64,000 nucleotides of DNA, from NCBI GenBank assembly GCA_963580455.1, contig OY756961.1:19635001-19699000 (forward strand), given 5' to 3'. A program made the translations under genes and the position numbers. The stretch's first letter is position 1, and each line of letters starts with the position of its first letter. The notes under the pieces are model-generated. The model was not told the DNA's origin. It ran no database searches and saw only the letters and a list, made by a program, of their open reading frames with translations. Shown piece by piece: positions 47,290 to 60,164 of this stretch. Source of the DNA: Euonymus europaeus. Its lineage: Eukaryota; Streptophyta; Magnoliopsida; Celastrales; Celastraceae.

Positions 47290-48560
47290 ATTTGATGTGT
47301 GTTGAAATATAGAAATCTTATCTTGAGTTTGAATATCTCTTAAATCTTGCTTTTTAAGATAATCTTATTTATTTTAATTTAAGATGTCTTAAGTGATAAG
47401 GAAAAAAGAGAGATTTATTTTGGATAAAGCTTATATTTTACTTATGACTTAACAACTTGATAAGCAATGACATATTTATCAGTTTTTATCTACCCTTATC
47501 ACTTATCATTTTGTTTGTTGCCTTTATCACTCTTGACAGGATGTCTATATAAATGACAAAAACTACTTGAGAATTTTGAAGCTCAAAATTTAATTCAAAG
47601 ATTGATTAAGCTTCAAATTTTATGTGTTCATATTTCCATTGTAATTGAGTGATTGAGTGTGAGACAAAATGTGCTATAAGAGTGAGTTTTTGTTTAAGTG
47701 CAAATACCACATCTATATTCAAGAAGAAACGTTGTTCAAGATAGTCAACATATAAGTGCCCTTGGTGAACTCCAAGGTGGGTTCAAGTTTGGTGGACTCC
47801 ATTGATGAGTTTTGAAGGATATCTCACTACGAGATTGTCAACATGCATGAGATCTTTTAGATTGTCAAGAAGAAACGTTGTTCAAGATAGTCAACATATA
47901 AGTGCCCTTGGTGGACTCCAAGGTGGGTTCAAGTTTGGTGGACTCCATTGATGAGTTTTGAAGGATATCTCACTACGAGATTGTCAACATGCATGAGATC
48001 TTTTAGAAGTGACGTGTTAAGGAACATGAACTGTCTAACGTGCAAAAATTGCAACACCTCACAACAATCTTGAAAAATCTCAGAATGAAAGAGTGTGGAT
48101 CATTTAAATAATTTCTATGACAAACTTTGTGATGTTATGAATTCATCTTACAATTGGGATAACCTTTATCAACTACCAAGGTAGTCAAAAAAACTTAAAG
48201 ATTTCTTCCAAAAATATTCTCAAGAAGTTATTTGCAGTTGAGAAAAGTAAGAATGTTAACGAAATTCAAGTTGAAAAATTGGCAAGTTCTTTACATACCT
48301 ATGAGGTAATTTTATTTGTCATAAGAAGAAAAAAATTATTGTCTTCAACTCTATTGATGATTCTTCTCCAATTCTTGATGACTTAATGTTACTAATTGAA
48401 AACTTCAAAAAATTCATGAAAAATAGAAAGACATGTGATCTCAATGAACAAGATACTGACTCATCAGACAAGAAACGATTATAAAAGAATTGTAAGAAGA
48501 CAAAGAATTGAAAAAGCCACTCCTTCCAATTAAAGATTAAAAAAAAGTGAAAAAGGAAGA
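47290..48560 (+). mobile_element. Decayed Ty1-copia remnant (LTR-like leader plus gag scraps)
   Basis: From about 47290 (TGTTGAAATATAG) the sequence is LTR-like, with a TCTATATAAATG box at 47540. Gag-like peptides follow in several frames: LQHLTTILKNLRMKECGSF near 48040-48100, and SPILDDLMLLIENFKKFMKN near 48365-48425. Frames are full of stops and there is no pol. Confidence 0.5.
47720..48009. repeat. Tandem duplication, 146-bp period, two nearly identical copies
   Basis: 47720-47865 and 47866-48009 differ clearly at only one internal base (GGTGAACTCC against GGTGGACTCC). The near identity contrasts with the decay of the copia sequence around it. Confidence 0.93.
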
Positions 48561-48602
48561 AGGCGCTAATTGGAAGAAAATAGAACTATATTTTTAATCT
48601 CT

Positions 48603-49800
48603 CACCATACAACAAGTTTCACTTTCATTTTTAAACTATTTTTTCTCCCACTTTTGTCACTCGACTATCTAAATGTACCACTTTTATCCCTAAAATCATT
48701 CAGATGACGAAGAAAGCTTAGTTGTCAAGCCATATTGGCTTCCATGTAGAAGAGAGAGTACATGTGTACTTAACATTAAAGGCAAAACTACATTTTTCAT
48801 CCATCAACTATACACTAGGTTTTATTTTCTTCCCTAAACTATTTTTCCCCACATCTTTAGTTCTTCTTATTCAAATTCTATGTATAAATGATTAAACCTC
48901 ACCATACCTTACCTCCTCCCCTACCATCTCCAATTATGTACCATCATCAACCAAAAACAAGACTCGTCAAATTTTGCTTCCACAATATTCTCTCCTCTAA
49001 CACCTTTAACATCACTTCTTCTTAAGTTTGATTTCTTCTTCTTCTTCGATTTAATTCTCTCTTTAATTTTGTAGTGGGTTTCATTGTAGAGTAGGCAATC
49101 ATCTTCAAATCCTCTATCTCTATCACTACCATCACCGAGCTTCCTTGAAATTCTTCGCACTTAAGTTTGTCCACGCGTGGTTCAAATCCTCTAGTGTAAA
49201 ACCAAATGAGTCCCTGTATTTTTTTGGGTTGGATATAGTTTCTAAGGATCCATATGATAAAATGGATAATCTGAATGAGATTAGATGGTTGCTAAGGACA
49301 TATAGAGTCTCACATCAAGTTTTACATATGCTTGTATGGTTGTGAGAGAGCATTCTTGATAGAATGTAGGCCTATTATGGGACTAGATGGTTATTTCTTG
49401 AAATGGATATATGGTGGAAAACTCCTAGCAACTATTGAGAGAGATCCTAATGATGGTATGCTGGCAACACCAAGACATAGGATGAGTTTATGAATAAATT
49501 ATTGAAAGACATTGGGTCAAAAGAGAATATTAGATTCTATATTTTTATTTGTTATTATTACAGGGACAAAATCAAATGATTTTGTGTTAGTTTAGGGACA
49601 AAATTATGTACATTATGATAGTTGAAAGATATAACATTGTAATTCTGGATACTTAGCCAATAGAATTTTTCTGGCATGTCATGTACTATTTGACCATTGA
49701 CTTTCTCACATTAGGGACAAAAGTGATACATTTGGATAGTTGAGCTATGAAAGTGAAAGAAAAAGTAATTCAAGGATAAAAGTGAAACCTGGTGTTCTCG
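48603..49800. mobile_element. Deleted MuDR-type element with long inverted ends
   Basis: About 100 bp at the left end (AAGTTTCACTTTCAT, CACTTTTGTCAC, CGACTATCTAAATGTA, CCACTTTTATCCCTA) is mirrored, imperfectly, at the right end on the other strand (AGGTTTCACTTTTAT, TCACTTTCATAGC, CAACTATCCAAATGTA, TCACTTTTGTCCCTAA). Long inverted ends plus a MURA transposase scrap identify a Mutator-like element about 1.2 kb long. A 9-bp target duplication could not be read with certainty. Confidence 0.72.
49351..49470 (+). pseudogene. MURA transposase fragment
   Basis: The frame through 49351-49470 reads AFLIECRPIMGLDGYFLK and then YGGKLLATIERDPNDGML. This is the segment around the first catalytic Asp of MuDR-type transposases (usual form CRP.IGLDG..LKG.YGG.LL.A...D.N.GM). 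The rest of the transposase is missing. It lies inside the inverted-end element at 48603-49800. Confidence 0.82.
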
Positions 49801-50354
49801 ATTGGTCTATTAACAACCTTATTTCTCTTCAGAACCGATGATATTAGTCTTCCCAAAACACAAAGCGGTCCTCTTTTCTTCTCCCTCTGCTCCGATACCT
49901 CTGTGAGTGGGTTTTATACAGTTTTGAGCTATCAATCATTATATGGTTAATACCCAAATGTTTTTTTGGGCCTATGAATAAACAGACAGCCTATTCAACT
50001 TAATTAGGTCGTAATTGAGAAGCTCATTTATATCACACCTAAATAATTATTCGCAATACTTTGAACTCATTGAAAAGAAACGTGAATGTCCAATGAAATT
50101 GTCTTGTTTTTAGATTCTCATTCTGTTACAACGTGATACTACAACTTTTAGTGAAATAATGACGTAGTTGTAATATTCCTGAACCTTTAAGTAATCATAA
50201 ATAAATAGAATTAATGGATGGGTATGGGGCAGTTTGGGTAATTGCATGGAAAAATTGAAGGGCAAGAAAGTAAAATAGGAGAATACCACTTAATTGGGAA
50301 ATAAAAACAAATACAAAAAGGAAAAGAAAAAGATGAGAGGGAGAAACATACAAA
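49801..50354. other. Intergenic, no gene seen
   Basis: AT-rich DNA that becomes GA-rich before the GC-richer island at 50355. Confidence 0.45.
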
Positions 50355-50525
50355 TTGAGGAAACCCTATTCACCAAGAAAAGGGGCGGCGACGAAAGGGC
50401 TGATTTCGGCAACAGCAACAATTCGCGGAGTTGAGGGCACGGGAAGGTCGAGCTCGAAGTCAGGAGTTTGGAGGTGCAAGTTTCGTACGAAACTGGTCAT
50501 GTTCAGGCCGCCAATGGAGGAAGAG
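50355..50525. other. GC-rich open island, possible exon remnant
   Basis: Both strands are open across this short GC-rich stretch. On minus it begins MTSFVRNLHLQTPDFELDL; on plus it is Arg/Lys-rich. Composition is unlike the surrounding AT-rich DNA, and it ends abruptly at the LTR starting at 50526. It may be the truncated first exon or leader of a host gene. I recognise no family. Confidence 0.3.
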
Positions 50526-52526
50526 TGTAATGCCCCGTCCCATGAAACCCTAACCAATAGATCCATAGATCGGAACGCTACTCGCATTTCATTATAAACA
50601 CGCTCTACAGCTTAGCAACCCTAAACATAAGAACCTATAACGAATACAAATCCACTCATTTAAAAGTCCCAATAAATAGTTAGTATAATCTAATCTGAAT
50701 TCAAAGTGTCTTCTTATATATTTCAAATATACAGTAACATCCATTCAATATCCTATAAGTATACAACTGTGACACTGATACCTTTCATCCTCATTTCTGA
50801 ATCTACACTTATCACCATACATCATAGTTATTAACTGTAAGAGCGGAAATAAATGTGGTACTTAATTTATCAATCTTCTGTGAAAATTAGCTTCCGTCTC
50901 ATGAGCATCTTTATCATGGATCTACGGCGACACCATCAACTCCTAGTCAGCATGATCATCTAAGAAATTAATACTTGCATCACAGAACATAGTGAGCCGA
51001 GGCCCAGCAAGTAGTACTTATGCATGAATGCACATGAACCTCATCTTTAGAAAAACAGTCAGCCGTTAAAATCATCTTTCCAGTACTCGGGCCTTTAACC
51101 TAGGTAAACTGCTACAGAGCAACTGGTCGGGATTTTTCTTTAATTAGGTGTTCTACCAAAGAACACTTTCCAGTCAAAAATCGTTTCTATTTTCATTTTC
51201 ATTTCCAGTAAACCTCAACCTTAACCTTTCAGTACACCCTCCCTGTAGCAGTAATACCAGGTTCGTAAAAACACCTTTTTCCTTAAACTGAACTTTTTAT
51301 TTTCATGTAATGCAATGCATCGCGCTTATGAACAATAATTAATATACCAGCAAATTATATGCAACACATCACCATTTTCAATTCAAGCATATAACCGTAC
51401 ACATCACATTCTACAGAGAATACCACAACAATTTTTTCGTCCAATCATGGTAACCAAACAGCACATATAGCTATAACATAAATAAATTATTCATATCATA
51501 GTTCACATTTATTCAAATCATCACAAATTCGATCTCATCAAAACATTTAGTCAGTACAAACTATCATCATACACAGTCAAATAGACATCACCATGAGTAC
51601 AAATAATAGCACATAAAATTCACAGATACCAAAGTTTCGTAATACAGTTGAGTACTACTTACCTTATTGCGCTTTCCTAAATCCCGATAAAAATCAACTA
51701 TGCAAACCTGATTCCTGAAATCCATAATTCCACTTATTTACATTAATATTTATACATCTATCAATATTATTTATTATTACTATTTATTTATTTTAATTTA
51801 AAGTAATCTGGTCAACTCTGGGCAGACCGATCAACGAGTCTGTCCAATATCAACCGGGTCAGCCTGACCCGGTTGATCTCCTTCTCCAGCAGATCGGGTC
51901 AACAGACCCGTTAGCAGACAAAACCAGGTCGTCCCTTGCCAACGGGCGGTGGCCCTCACCACCGGCCCAGAACGATAGATAACGACCGGACGATCCTAGC
52001 GCCGCTTTTATTTACCTGATTGGTGGTTGGAGATCGACGGAATCAGCTCTCAAACCTCACGGCAGCCGCTCATTCTCCTCTCCGATCGACGGCCTACGCT
52101 GCTCTAATGGATCCGAAACTGGCATCATTGAACTCCTCGCGTTGTGCGCTTTCTTCTGGCACCAGTATCGTCGCAAACCGTTGCCATTAACTCTAAAAAC
52201 CCTTCCATCGCCGCCGCCTCCCTCGCGTTCGGTCCCTGGTTCTCCTCCTAGGGTTTCTCAATTCTTGTGCGTCTTATTTCATTAATCAATTTCTTATTTC
52301 CTAGTTATGTTTTACCTCAATTTCACACTTATGCCCCTCTCCTTTCTTCTAATTACCTTGAATACTCTACGTCAATTAACAATTTTACCACTTCTTGAAC
52401 TTATATCAACGAATAATTAATCCTTTCCTCACTTATGGTGCACACACACATAAGAAAATAATTTTAAATAATATAGTCCACATTCCCATACCTTGCACAG
52501 ATTATTTAAATGATCGGGGTATTACA
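50526..52526 (-). mobile_element. Gypsy-type LTR (about 2.0 kb), minus orientation
   Basis: It begins TGTAATGCCCCG and ends CGGGGTATTACA, inverted termini matching at 11 of 12, the usual form for many plant Ty3-gypsy LTRs. There is no coding inside. The flanking pentamers AAGAG and GAGCG do not match, so it may be a recombined or eroded solo LTR. Orientation is taken from alignment to the opposite-facing relative ending at 53791. Confidence 0.65.
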
Positions 52527-53791
52527 GAGCGCACGGTTACCAAAACTTTTGAAGTCAAAATCCGGGGACCTCTGACCACGAAACAGGTAACGGATGCTGG
52601 CGTTAGACTCATCGTGTTACCGTCCACCATCCTCGACCAATTGTGTCCCTCACCGTACAGTTTCTGATGACGACCCAAAAATAAGACCTATACAAGTTTG
52701 TGGTCACGCGGGGGGGGGTGGGGGAGAGGAGAGACAGTACCGAGTCAAGCCGACCCAGTTGGGTTTTGGTGGACCTGGTTGAAATAAATTAAATTGGTTA
52801 AGTTAGTTTAATTACAAATATTAATTTAATGGAATATATTGGAATTTCAGGAAGTAACCGATTCGCTAGAAATTTAAAGGGAGTTTTTGGGAAAGCAAGC
52901 TACGGTAAGTAATAATTCACTATGTCATGGAATTACCGTGATATGTTGTTCTGTGTTTTGGTAATGTATGTGATGGTTTTACTGTTGTGCAATTCATGCT
53001 ATATGTTTTATGTATACTGTGATGGTTAAACTGCTAAGTGTTATAATTGTGATATTTGGAATATTTACTGGCATGTCATGCATTTCATCATACATTAAAC
53101 TGTTATATGGAAGAGATACTGTTTTATGGACCTTGTATGATCACTACGGGGGGTATATTGGCATGTGATAGTTGAGGTATTTAAAAAGGTAAAGGAATGG
53201 TATCTTGAATGAAAGATGTTAGTTGGTAGGAGAAAAAGTAAAATCCCGACCAGTTTCTCTGTAATGGTCTAATAAGGTTAGGGGCTCAAATACTGAAAAA
53301 GATGTTTTAAATGAAAATCATCCTTAATTGAGGATCATGTACATTCATACATAATTATTGTTTGCTGAGCCCTGACTCACTAAATTCCATGACGTAGGTA
53401 ATGAATTCATGGAGGAGTATGCTAACGTAAACCTTGATGATGGTGTTGCGGATTTGTGATGAAGTTGCTCATGTGTCAGGAGTCAATGTTCACCTTTAAT
53501 TAGAAATAAATTAAAAGGAGAGAAGAACATTATTATTATTATTAAATTATGTAGACTTTGTTGGTGAGTTGTTTGAAAATAAGCGATTTTGTGTAGATTC
53601 ATGGATATGGAGTATTATTAGTTTATTGTTATTTCAATGGGAGTTTTGAATATTGCGGTATTATTTTTGATTAGTGGTTGTTCAATATATATATATATAT
53701 ATATATTTGATAATATATGATAAATGCTTATTGTGGGCAACGTTCCATATTATAGGCTTGGTGTTGAGATCTTGTAGAACGGGGCGTTACA
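52527..53791 (+). mobile_element. Related Gypsy-type LTR, plus orientation, 5' end unclear
   Basis: It ends GAACGGGGCGTTACA at 53791. Its middle (ATTTCAGGAA, then GGGAAAGC and CGGTAAGTAATA near 52850-52915) aligns with the minus strand of the LTR at 50526-52526. The left limit is uncertain. The segment 52527-52680 has distinct GC-rich sequence and may be the rest of the LTR or unrelated DNA. Confidence 0.5.
53684..53706. repeat. (AT)n microsatellite
   Basis: About 11 AT units inside the LTR ending at 53791. Confidence 0.9.
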
Positions 53792-53965
53792 GTAGTGGTT
53801 TAGGGCACATGTGGAGCCCTAATTCCTTGTATAGCTCCATCTTATTCTTTATTCTTTGCTTCGGTTAAAGATAGAGCAACAAAGACTATTGTAAGTAACT
53901 TTCTGATTTATGTTAATGAGAAATCCCTTTTCTCCCAAATAATGTTGAATATCTTCTAGTTTACA
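53792..53965 (+). repeat. 3' part of a copia 5' LTR
   Basis: This short piece ends TTTACA directly before a primer-binding site at 53966-53978 (TGGTATCAAAGCG). Its left part is missing at the junction with the preceding Gypsy-type LTR, which suggests that LTR inserted here or that the region was deleted. Confidence 0.6.
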
Positions 53966-53978
53966 TGGTATCAAAGCG
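53966..53978 (+). other. Copia primer-binding site
   Basis: TGGTATCAAAGCG resembles the initiator-Met tRNA complement TGGTATCAGAGC and precedes a copia gag by about 140 bp. Confidence 0.7.
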
Positions 53979-54118
53979 ATATTAGATTTCTCTAAACGAT
54001 ATTTGATCCTTCTTCTCCATCATATCTACTAAATTTGCTTTTTTATGTCTCCATTGTTGGAGCTCTTTATGATATCGTTATCGGTGCCCTCCCAACGACC
54101 TCTATTTTTGCTCAGGCT

Positions 54119-55880
54119 ATGACTCCTTCCGCTGCTCATGTTCATGATGACCCATTGGTTCTCACCACTGCTAATTATACGGTTAACAGTCCGATTTCTA
54201 TCATCCTCATGGGTTAAGCTAATTACCACATATGGTGTCTCACCATCTTGCAGGCTTTAGAGGCTCGTAACAAGTAAGCTTTTGTTGATGGCTCTTTCCA
54301 GGTTACTAATCCTACTGAGGCACGCACGCTATACTTTTTGGATTCGCTATAATAGCACCATTGTCACTTGGTTGATTAATTGTATTTCTCCTGAAATTGT
54401 TGGAAGTTTATCAAGTTCTGCTAATACACTTGACCTTTAGCTGGACTTGAAGACTCGATATGTCACTTCGAATGATACCCATATCTATTAGTTGCGCAAG
54501 AGTATGAGTGATACTCTTCAGAGGACTTCTAGTGTCATTGAATATTATACCAAACAGAAGTATATTGGGATGAATTTTTCCTTATTGTCATTGTGGAGCA
54601 CAGTTTGCTACTGAGAATTTTCAACAAAAAGAATACATTATGTGTTTTTTAATGGGGCTAAATGAATGCTTCTCCACCATTCATAGTCAAATTCTTTCTA
54701 TGAATCCGCTACCACAAACCACTATGACATTATATATTGTTCTTCATGTTGAAAGGCAACTCACTCTCGTTCATCCTTCATCTATTCCAGTTGATTCCGC
54801 TTCGATGGCTGTCAAGTTCGGATTTCCTATGAATAATAGTGAAGGTTCTCCTTCTGGTTATCAAGGGTGACAAGAAGCTTTGAATTGGAATTATTGTCAG
54901 AAATAGGGTCACTTTATTGACAAATGTTGTAAACTTCACGGTTTTCCTCCCCATGAACTTAAGAGGCAGCAACACTCTAATTCCATCTCTCGTGTAGCAC
55001 CAACTCATTTTGCTAATCATGTTGTTATTTCTCCACAACCTGAGTTCAATTTCTTAGCAATGAAAATGTCACCCAAATTAGCAGTCAACTCATGACTTTT
55101 CTCAAGCTGAATTTTCCAGTGTCCTCCCAAAGTGGATCAAATTCCTCTATTCTTTTTCAGGTAGCAATAACAATGACGCCTCTCACTCCTGTAGTTATGG
55201 TATTGAATGTACTGTTTATTCTTTTTTCATTTCTTCCTCTTTTGGTTCTCAGTCTATTCCTTGGATTATAGACAGTAGTGCAAGTGACCATATCGTCTGT
55301 TTTGTCAAACATCTTTATTCAGCCAAACCTTTGATTAATTCCTATGTTACTCTCCCTAATGGAGAGCAACACATTGTTACTCATATTGGTTATTTTACTC
55401 TTCATGCTGGGATTATCCTTCAACAAGTTCTTTGTGTGCCTTCTTCTAAACTTAATTTAGTTTTGGTTAGTCGCTTGATTGCTACTCATCCATATTCTGT
55501 CACATTTTACCCAAAATCTTATATATTCCAAGACTTCTCGTCAGATTGAAGAAGATTAAAATAGGGAACATGCATAGACGTCGCTATTGCTTAAAATTTA
55601 GTTCAACCATCAATTTTGTTTTGAATTCCTCCACTACTACCAAGAGGTCCATGCTATGGCACCATCGTTTAAGGCACCCTTCTCTTTCTACCAGTGCACT
55701 GCTGCCTCTGCTCTTAAGTAGTCATTTTGATCTTTGTTCAATTTGTTCTTTAGTCAAAATGAAACACAAACCTTTTACAATCAGTGTAACTCACTCCACA
55801 CTTTCTATTGATGGTCATAAATATTTTATGATCATTGTTGATGACTCTAGTCGAGCCACTTGGGCCCAACTCACATGACA
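54119..55880 (+). pseudogene. Ty1-copia gag-pol, decayed and truncated in integrase
   Basis: From the ATG at 54119 gag reads VLTTANYTVNSPISIILMG, a stop, then NYHIWCLTILQALEARNK. Further gag pieces follow to a damaged zinc knuckle (NYCQK-stop-GHFIDKCCKLHGFPP) near 54890-54950. Protease follows with WIIDSSASDH near 55262-55290, where the usual active-site Gly is Ser. The pre-integrase region gives MLWHHRLRHPS near 55652. Integrase begins with KYFMIIVDDSSRATWAQL near 55820-55870 and stops there. Reverse transcriptase and RNase H are absent. Several stops and frameshifts mark an old copy. Confidence 0.85.
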
Positions 55881-56031
55881 TGGAAAAAAGCTTTGTAACT
55901 TTCACACCAATAATGTTGTCTACTTTGGATTGTCCGGTTCCAGAGGATACAACGAACTTACATGGTTTTGTTCCTCTGCAAGTCATGCAAGTGGGCTGAG
56001 CCCAACTCACATGACATGGGAAAAGGCTTTG
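55861..56031. repeat. Direct repeat pair of about 35 bp
   Basis: CCCAACTCACATGACATGG followed by a GAAAA(A/G)GCTTTG-like stretch occurs at 55865 and again at 56000, about 135 bp apart. The first copy marks the point where the copia integrase is cut. Confidence 0.7.
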
Positions 56032-56408
56032 TTAATGTTGAGAGTGGACATTGACACTTATTAAGTACACTTGAGTTCCCACATCTTTCGATGTGGGACT
56101 CTCACATTGATGACATAAATTTAAAGAAAAAGAGTTTCTCATAATCTTGATCCTCCAAATTTTCATCTTCAATTGAAAAAAAAAAAGAAGAAAGGCCTCT
56201 ATGGTGACAACCAGAATTATAGCAAATTCCAAAAATCAGCACTTGAATAGATATTGCCACTAGTGATACAACTTTAATATAATCTTGTCATCAGATTTTA
56301 AATGAAATCTGTTACAAGTGACACTTACAGGCCCAGCTTCCTTCATTTTATTCTACAAATACTAATGGAACCTCCAAAGCAAATCATCTACGGGATTAAC
56401 AGTTCAGC
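56032..56408. other. 3' flank of the RFS1-like gene, no other gene seen
   Basis: This holds the likely 3' UTR and polyadenylation region of the minus-strand gene, with a short inverted CCCACATC...GATGTGGGA at 56076-56098. Confidence 0.5.
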
Positions 56409-59400
56409 CTAAAGCTCGATGTCTATCTTCCAATGGTACAGTTCTTGCTCTGGGACTCTCAAAGAAATGGTGAGCAACCCAGATGACTCTTCATATGTAA
56501 ACTCAACTTCCTCTGAATCAACTAATACCCTCTTTGGACGAGCTGATGAGAATGCTCCAAACAGTCCACACCCATGAACTTTCATTCCAACGGTAGCATT
56601 TGTCTCAGATTCATATTTCAATTCCTTGATGGCTCCTCCTGAGTTGAACATCTTGAGGAGACCAAGGGGAGCAAATCTAGTCCCATTTGTTAGTTCTTTA
56701 ACAGGAACAACTGTAAAGACTTCATATTTTCGAGATTGCAGCGTTACTGGCATGGAAGCATTATTCGGAAGATAAACTACTTCCCCTGTAATTTGCATCA
56801 AGGAAAGGAAAAAAAACTGATTAGGAAAAGGCTGAGCAACATATAGGTTATTGATCTGATCTGCTGTACATACCAGCAAGATGAGAATACACAACGGCAT
56901 CCCCATTCCATCCATCACTTGCAACTTTGGGGAGATAATTGACATCTTCAGCGCGGATAAAACCTGTCATTGTGCCAGGAGATTCATCATGGATAAGGTT
57001 CTTCTTTCCATCCTTACACCACCCAGCTCCTTGGCAGTTGAAAGCCCCCACAACTCCAGTGTGATCGTTCAGATTCCATATCTTTAAGAGGCTGCAATAT
57101 CAAGACCATATCAAGCAATCAGTTCCTACGAAGGGAAAGAGAACTCATGGGATTTGTCAAATCTCCTTTTCTTACCTTTTGCCATCCCTGGCAGGATCAG
57201 AAAACAAGCAATCCCTAGTGGGTCTTCCAGGAAGCTTGGCCCTCAATATTGAACCATCAGGAAGTACAAGCTTTTTCAATAGATTAAAGTCATGTTGTCC
57301 AGGCTTATCGCTGTAATAAACCCAACATAATCCAACACGAGCAACAGTACATTTCAATTTTCATTTCTTTGATGAAAAACACAGCCTAATGTTGAGCTAC
57401 AAGCCACGTTTATCTAACGAAAGATACCTGACATAAATGGCACATCCTCCGACTGCCCGAGCTGCTCCATGGTACTCTGCCATTGGGTGCAAGCTCTGCC
57501 ATGACAAAAGGTTTCAAGGTTACCATACACAAAAGAGCAAATTTTATAAATTATTGAAAGCTAAGCAAGTCACTAATCAATAGCTTACATGAAACATATC
57601 CCAATCTGGCTGCATGAATTCCCCGAGAAAAATGGTATTGTAAGCAACAGATGCAATATGAATCGTGTGTGAGGCTGGATCCCTTGGCCAAAAATCATCA
57701 GATGCCCTTATAACAGCCGACCTTTTTGCGCTGTATCCATTTATTTAAAAGGCAAACTAATTTTTAAGAACAGATAACTATTAGAGAAAATATCTAGTCT
57801 GAAAAAAGAAAAGAGAAAAACTCCAGAAGATTTACCTGTACAAACTATCTGTATTGTGACTCATACATGATATGATTCCATTATCAGGGAAGTTTCTTGC
57901 AATTGATGCTTCTAATGCTTGATGATATTTTCTAGCAAGTTTCACTCTCCCCCCATGGCCTGCCCCAAGAGTTTCAAGGATATTTTGCACGTCAACCTTG
58001 ACTCCATCAATGCCAGCTGATGAAAGATACGAGTGGAGTTCATTGTAGAAGTTAAAAACTTTCTCTGGATTCACAAGGCCAAGCCCATTTGACATGATGG
58101 TTCTTATACATTCGCAATCCTCATTAGACTTAACTCCAGGAGAAGGGATTGGGTAGGCAATCTTGGATTCATAGCGTTCCATTTCAGTAACACCAGGTTT
58201 CACACCTCCCCAGTATCCAGTTATTGCATGCCACACATATACATACCTAGAAATGGATAAAAAAAATGAAACATATGTAACATCAAGTAAGTCCTATGTC
58301 GAAGATAAATATGAATTTAAAGGGTTTATGTCTGAATAAGGAAATAATACTTCAAATCATGTTTGTCTTTAATTTCAGAAACAATGTGGCGAAGTCCCAG
58401 TGCTGGATCCTCTACTCTGTGACCCTCTTTGCCATCTTTCTGGAATTTGTGGTTCTCTTTTATATTTGTTAACCTGTTTGAAAAGCTGTAGACAGACACC
58501 CGACATTGGCATGACACCTTAACACAAATGAAAGGATGCTATCGCAAAACGGGGTTACTTAGGTTTACTTTGCACAATTGTCAGCTTTGAACTCAACGCT
58601 GGTGGGATCCATGCCGACAGATTGCCAACCATCATCAATGATAATTAACTTTGGAGGAATTCCACCTTTCTCCAAGCTGCAAAAGTTAAATTCAATGAAT
58701 GAATGCTTGTCAATGCTACTACTATTATATGAATAAATACAATTTGAAGCTTCAACATTCGAAGAGAGGAGTGTCAATACCTTTCTAGTCCTTGCTTAAC
58801 GCCTTCTGCAGTGACATCAGTATAGAAAGCATCCCATGTACACCAGCCAAACCAGTTCAACATTTCAGGCATCTGAACCATAAAGCATATAGAGAGAAGT
58901 TAAACGACGGAAGTAAGCTAAAGAACTTATTTATTCACTGTCCATCAATGGAGATTGCAAATTTACCTTCTTTCTATCGCGGTGAGAGAATGTCTGCAAA
59001 TGTTTCTCGACCATCCTGTATATTCACATTCCATATATAAGTAACGAGCTGCTAAGAGGACGCCGGCAAAAAACAAACATATTCCAAAATCTATATCTGA
59101 ATATTGTTTGTCGAACCCATGTTGGAATCATACAAAGGTGATCGTAGAGGTGAATTGTATCACCAATGTCTCAATATTATCTCATAGTGTGATTATAGAA
59201 CCACTATAAATCGAGTAAAACATATAAGAAAAGCAGCAGGAGTGTTATTTTCATGTTGGATGATTATTTTTATGAACTCACTTTACTGCATTTGTGATGA
59301 CATCAAATGGGTCTGATCCAGCAGCCATGAAAACCAGCTGACTCCCCTCAAATCCACTCACAGCGGGATCTCCTGCAAAATGGCACCAGTTCAAAAAATT

Positions 59401-60149
59401 GAATGGCAACGAAACAATAATTTCAAAATTATCAGAAAAACAATATATTTACACATACCACTCTCTAAACATATCTCCAATTCATTCTGCTCATTCCCTT
59501 GAAGAACAGCCCTGAAATCCCCTTCAAGAATTGGTAAAAACACAACATATAGTGCAGACTGGTTCTCCCCATATTCGTTTACATCCCCAAAATGAGATCC
59601 ATCTTTTGCTTCAACAACCAAAAATTGAGTCTCAGTGGGGATCTCTTGGCCACAAGTACCCATTCTCTGTGTCATCCACCACATTTTGAACCGGAAACAG
59701 CACATGAATCTCAAGCCCCTGGAAATGAAAACATTTATTACTAACAGTCCACTAAAGATCTAAGCCTTTTTCTTTAAATTATAACTGCAATTCTTTTGTG
59801 TCAACCAAGAGCTTCATGGTATGACATGAACTCATTCTTCACTGTCTATAAGGATTCAATATTTATGCACTTGTTCTTTATACTTCTCTGGAACCAAACA
59901 GGAAGTGAAATTGAAAGCAAGGAATAAGAGTTAAAAGGGACAGAAGTACAGAACGTACTCAAGCTTTCCAACAGGGAAAACTCTGCGGCTCCCAATCTGA
60001 TCGGATCTGACTCCGATGAAGGCACCATTTATGAATGCATCCCCAGATGCAGGAGTTATCTCAACGTTCCCATGAACATCACTCAACACACAATTCCCCA
60101 ACACCATCAACTTGCCATCACTCACAGATATTCCAGCTCCCACCGTCAT
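56409..60149 (-). CDS. RFS1: Raffinose-synthase-family protein (RFS1/SIP1 type), 13 exons, 758 aa
   Basis: Exons in gene order: 60149-59959, 59718-59459, 59372-59282, 59015-58967, 58872-58781, 58676-58569, 58485-58351, 58246-57836, 57730-57589, 57495-57428, 57310-57176, 57091-56874 and 56785-56409. All junctions are GT-AG and in phase, giving 758 residues (family about 750-780). The protein is GH36: [18 protein letters not shown] at the start, [58 protein letters not shown] gives the likely nucleophile Asp near 394, and [19 protein letters not shown] the acid/base Asp near 457-458. [19 protein letters not shown] and LLKIWNLND follow. Members annotated as galactinol-sucrose galactosyltransferase 1 or seed imbibition protein 1 often act as alkaline alpha-galactosidases, so true raffinose synthesis is not assured. 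It has no signal peptide and is probably cytosolic. No defect was seen. Confidence 0.95.
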
Positions 60150-60164
60150 CGATCTTTTCTTTTC

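Noticed and set aside
50355..50597. 80-codon plus-strand frame beginning with an Arg/Lys-rich stretch
   Set aside because: It crosses the start of the Gypsy-type LTR at 50526, so its C-terminal part is LTR. Only the GC-rich island before it is kept as a possible remnant.
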